This document shows, piece after piece, positions 61,415 through 64,000 of a stretch of DNA of 64,000 bases (positions are counted from its first letter, which is position 1; each line of letters starts with the position of its first letter). The notes under the pieces are model-generated. The model was given only the letters and a program-made list of their open reading frames with translations, made no database searches and was not told the origin of the DNA. A program made the translations under genes and the position numbers. This stretch comes from Rhizobium sp. L1K21 (GTDB taxonomy: Bacteria; Pseudomonadota; Alphaproteobacteria; Rhizobiales; Rhizobiaceae). The stretch is from positions 1,674,001-1,738,000 of the forward strand of contig NZ_JAMXLE010000001.1 of the NCBI RefSeq assembly GCF_024055895.1. Direction: 5' to 3'.

Positions 61415-62785
61415 CTAGCGCCGATTGCGTCCATCATAGGTTTTCACTTCATCGCCACCGAATAGCAGCCGCTGCGGATCACGGTCAAAGTTGGAAATCG
61501 TGTTTTCCAGACTGCGCATCGTGCGGCGCGTATCCTGCACCAGCGCTTCCACACCGCGCAGTCCCGTTCCGGAGAAAGTCTGCAGGTTGTCGGCAATCGG
61601 ACCGATTCTCGCGTTCAGCGTATCGGCCACCTTCTTATAGGCATCCAGCGCCTCGCGCGCCTGCACGAAGAGCGAATTGGCGTCATCGGAGCCCAACAGG
61701 TTGTCAACCTTGGTGAGAATACTATCCACCTTGTTCGAAGACCTGTTGAGCTTGTTCGCCATTTCGGTGAAATCGCCAATCGCCCGGTCGATCTCCTCGC
61801 GGCGCTTGGCCACATCGTCGGAAACACCCTTGATAGAGGCGACGGCCTCGCGCGCATCGGCAATGGCAACAGCTGCATTGTCAACCGCAGTCCCCACCTT
61901 TTCAGGATCGGCGGCAGCCAGAAGCTTGTCGACACGGACCAGCGCATCATTGGCCTGCTTGCCAACCGTTTCGAATTGTTGCGCCGCTTTATTGAAAGTC
62001 GCGAGCGTCTGCTTCACGTCTCCGGAGGCATCGGCAAAGTCCTTCGTCACCTTGTCGACGTTTGCGAGAATGTTGTCGACCTTTTGCGTGTCCACCGATT
62101 TGAGAAGACCTTCGGCGGCGGAGAGCGTGGAATCGAGCCGGCCTGACAGGCCTTCAATGGTTGTCGAAAGCGAACTTACGCTCTTGAGGAACGTATCGAT
62201 ACCGTCGGAATTGTCCGCAAGTGCCTGCGAGAACTCCTCGGCGTTCTGCACCGTGCGGGTCAGCGGCCCTTTCGCGGTTGTGGCGAATTCCTGGATATCG
62301 CCCACCGCCACATCGACCTTCTTCAGGATCTTGTCGGCTGTCGCCAGAAGGTTGGTCACGCTCGATTGCTCGGCCAGAATTTCGGCCCGCGTGCCCTTCT
62401 CTTCCGCCTGGCGCAGAATGTTCTGCTCGCTCGGCAGCCCACCGGAAAGTTCGATATAGGCAGAACCTGTGAGGCCCTGTACCTCCAGGATGGCCTTGGT
62501 GCTCTGGTAGATCGGCGCATCGGCGGAGACGCTGGTGAAAGCGACCGAATATTCGGGATCGGATGCATCGATCACGAGGCTGCGCACCGAGCCGATCTGA
62601 ATACCGTTGAACCGCACCGGCGAGCCCACGCTCAGCCCGTTTGCCGAGCCTGGAATGCGCACGATGAGTTCGGCTGTCGGACCGCTGCGGCCATATTGCG
62701 ACATCCAGAACACGAAGGCGAAGGCCGCGGCCATGACAGCCACGGTGAAAAATCCAACAATTGCGTAATTCGCTTTAGTTTCCAT
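61415..62785 (-). CDS. MCE-family lipid transport protein MlaD-like
   Basis: 456-residue protein with one N-terminal transmembrane helix (about residues 8-28, YAIVGFFTVAVMAAAFAFVFW) and a single MCE domain (about 38-118: IPGSANGLSVGSPVRFNGIQIGSV ... QGLTGSAYIELSGG). The remaining 330 residues are a long helical, coiled-coil region, much longer than E. coli MlaD (about 180 residues) but usual for alphaproteobacteria. It would bind lipids and bridge the periplasm for the MlaEF-type complex. The start at 62785 has GAAGGCG upstream; the frame to 62806 is the alternative. Confidence 0.85.
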   Translation of the reverse strand: METKANYAIVGFFTVAVMAAAFAFVFWMSQYGRSGPTAELIVRIPGSANGLSVGSPVRFNGIQIGSVRSLVIDASDPEYSVAFTSVSADAPIYQSTKAILEVQGLTGSAYIELSGGLPSEQNILRQAEEKGTRAEILAEQSSVTNLLATADKILKKVDVAVGDIQEFATTAKGPLTRTVQNAEEFSQALADNSDGIDTFLKSVSSLSTTIEGLSGRLDSTLSAAEGLLKSVDTQKVDNILANVDKVTKDFADASGDVKQTLATFNKAAQQFETVGKQANDALVRVDKLLAAADPEKVGTAVDNAAVAIADAREAVASIKGVSDDVAKRREEIDRAIGDFTEMANKLNRSSNKVDSILTKVDNLLGSDDANSLFVQAREALDAYKKVADTLNARIGPIADNLQTFSGTGLRGVEALVQDTRRTMRSLENTISNFDRDPQRLLFGGDEVKTYDGRNRR

Positions 62786-62827
62786 ATCGCCTTCACTGGC
62801 CGGCACAGCGCCGGTTCGCCTGCTCCA

Positions 62828-63622
62828 CTATTGCCTGTTTCCGTCGCCGGGCACAATCGCACGGGCGCGTTTACCACGAAAATAGGATTTTACCCACGGA
62901 TCATCAAATGCCAGCATGTCATCAATCGTTCCTTCCACCAGGACCTTTTTCTGGCTGAGCACCGCAATCCGGTCGCACACCGAAAACAGGCTGTCCAGAT
63001 CGTGCGTCACCATATAGACGGTCAGCCCCAGCGTGTCGCGCAGGCGCGCAATCAGATCGTCAAATTCGGCAGCGCCGATCGGATCGAGACCGGAGGTCGG
63101 CTCGTCGAGGAAAACCAGGTCGGGGTCGAGCGCCAGCGCACGGGCAAGTGCCGCACGCTTGATCATGCCGCCTGACAGTTCGGAGGGATATTTGTCCGCA
63201 GCTTCCGGGGCAAGGCCAACAAGCTGTATCTTCAGCCGGGCAAATTCATCCATCATCCATTTGGGAAGATCGAGATATTCACGCATGGGCAACTGAATAT
63301 TTTCCTTCACCGTCAGCGAGGAAAACAGTGCGCCGTGCTGGAAAAGCACGCCAAGCCGCATATCCACTTCCATGCGTTCATTGGCGCTCAGTTTGTCGTA
63401 ATCGGCTCCATCGATGGCAATCGTGCCTGCGCGGCGCGGTATCAGTCCGAGGATCGAGCGCATCAAGACCGATTTGCCGGTTCCTGAGGCTCCAACAAAG
63501 CCCAGAATTTCACCCTTGCGTACATCGAGATCGAGGTTTTCCAGCACGATCTGATCGCCGAAGCCCACGGTGATCCCGTGGGCAGAAAGAATAATATCGC
63601 GATTGTCCGGCTGGTCCGTCAT
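62828..63622 (-). CDS. MlaF-like ABC transporter ATPase
   Basis: 264-residue ATP-binding subunit of the MCE/Mla-type transporter. Walker A GASGTGKSVL, signature LSGGMIKRAALARAL, Walker B LVFLDEPTSGLDP, and MVTHDLDSL are all present; the variant signature SGGM is typical of MlaF/Mkl. The ATG at 63622 has a G-rich ribosome-binding site; a TTG at 63634 is in frame. It is coupled to the permease upstream (8-bp gap) and to mlaD downstream. Confidence 0.92.
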   Translation of the reverse strand: MTDQPDNRDIILSAHGITVGFGDQIVLENLDLDVRKGEILGFVGASGTGKSVLMRSILGLIPRRAGTIAIDGADYDKLSANERMEVDMRLGVLFQHGALFSSLTVKENIQLPMREYLDLPKWMMDEFARLKIQLVGLAPEAADKYPSELSGGMIKRAALARALALDPDLVFLDEPTSGLDPIGAAEFDDLIARLRDTLGLTVYMVTHDLDSLFSVCDRIAVLSQKKVLVEGTIDDMLAFDDPWVKSYFRGKRARAIVPGDGNRQ

Positions 63623-63630
63623 CCCGCCCC

Positions 63631-64000
63631 TCAAAAATCGATTGCCGCGTAGAACATGGCAAAAAGCCCATCCACGAGGATGACGATAAAGATCGATTTC
63701 ACCACGGCTGTCGTCACGTGATGACCAAGCGATTCGGCGCTGCCGCCCACCTTCATGCCCTCAAGCGCGGAAATGATGCCGACGATGAGCGCCATGAACG
63801 GCGCCTTGATGAGACCGGAAGCGATGGTTGTGTAGTCGATGGCACCCTGCAGGCGCACCTGAAACACTTCAAACGTGATCCCCGAGTAAGCCCAGGCGAC
63901 AACGGCGGCTCCCAGAAGTGCGGCAAAGTTCGCCACGATGGTCAGGAGTGGAAGCGCAATCGTCAGCGCCACAAGGCGCGGAAAAATCACCACGCCGACC
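63631..64000 (-). CDS. MlaE-like ABC transporter permease, 5' end outside the window
   Basis: Only the last 122 residues are present. They contain the MlaE-family stretches PRLVALTIALPLLTIVANFAAL, DYTTIASGLIKAPFMALIVG and GGSAESLGHHVTTAVVKSIFIVIL, with hydrophobic helices. It is the membrane subunit of the same transporter as MlaF and MlaD. The start lies beyond 64000, so the gene is incomplete here. Confidence 0.9.
   Translation of the reverse strand, partial: VGVVIFPRLVALTIALPLLTIVANFAALLGAAVVAWAYSGITFEVFQVRLQGAIDYTTIASGLIKAPFMALIVGIISALEGMKVGGSAESLGHHVTTAVVKSIFIVILVDGLFAMFYAAIDF

Noticed and set aside
1-64000. Search for tRNA, rRNA, CRISPR arrays, transposases, prophage genes and attachment sites
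   Set aside because: None were seen by eye. Apart from the inverted-repeat element at 13324-13429 there is no sign of mobile DNA.

Overview
The window looks like a chromosomal segment from an alphaproteobacterium of the Hyphomicrobiales, most likely the Brucella/Ochrobactrum (Brucellaceae) branch. This is inferred from family resemblance and not from any database search: an ExoR-type Sel1-repeat regulator of the rhizobial kind, an FNR/FixK-controlled ccoNOQP and ccoGHIS cluster, a CtrA-type TTAA-N7-TTAA site, a GPR/apolipoprotein-like giant coiled-coil protein, and an rpsD that stands alone outside a large ribosomal operon. Coding density is high, codon use looks uniform, and I see no phage, transposase gene, CRISPR array, tRNA or rRNA. 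It is core genome; most of the interest lies in regulatory DNA, in two possible small RNAs and in a few poorly understood genes.

Layout. 1-13 kb: argS (partial), dgt-like dNTPase, erpA, an NCS2 purine permease, xthA, exoR, valS, a CBS-domain protein, then a four-gene minus-strand set crcB-rluC-like-HAD phosphatase-ATP12 chaperone. 13-20 kb: a SulP anion transporter preceded by a 106-bp inverted-repeat element, dusA, a TerC/YjbE membrane protein, a gamma-carbonic anhydrase, and a divergent SDR/MDR oxidoreductase pair with inverted-repeat operators between them. 19.6-22.8 kb: zinc uptake, zur-znuB-znuC divergent from znuA, with two Zur-like palindromes between znuC and znuA. 23-26.4 kb: an O-GlcNAc-transferase-like GT41 protein and gnd.

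26.5-35.6 kb: the cbb3 oxidase region. ccoNOQP encodes the oxidase and ccoG-fixH-ccoI-ccoS its copper/assembly machinery; a hemerythrin gene diverges from ccoN. There are three FNR/FixK boxes. One lies between ccoN and the hemerythrin gene and one precedes ccoG. The third lies between the ccoP terminator and a second terminator with no gene in between, so it may drive an oxygen-responsive small RNA.

35.6-53 kb: secreted hydrolases, an inositol-monophosphatase-family gene, ttcA, rpsD with a long leader, pepT, a D,D-carboxypeptidase, two tandem SMR transporters, a HerA-like ATPase, sixA, the ycjX-ycjF pair and the folate genes folP-folB-folK. 53-64 kb: a DUF922 zincin, a possible sRNA, a [2Fe-2S] ferredoxin, an Hpt protein with a CtrA-type box upstream, the 1709-residue GPR-like polar protein, and an mlaE-mlaF-mlaD-lipoprotein lipid-transport operon (mlaE runs off the window).

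Starts were chosen from ribosome-binding sites and family length; several genes seem to use TTG or GTG. All functional names come from reading motifs by eye.
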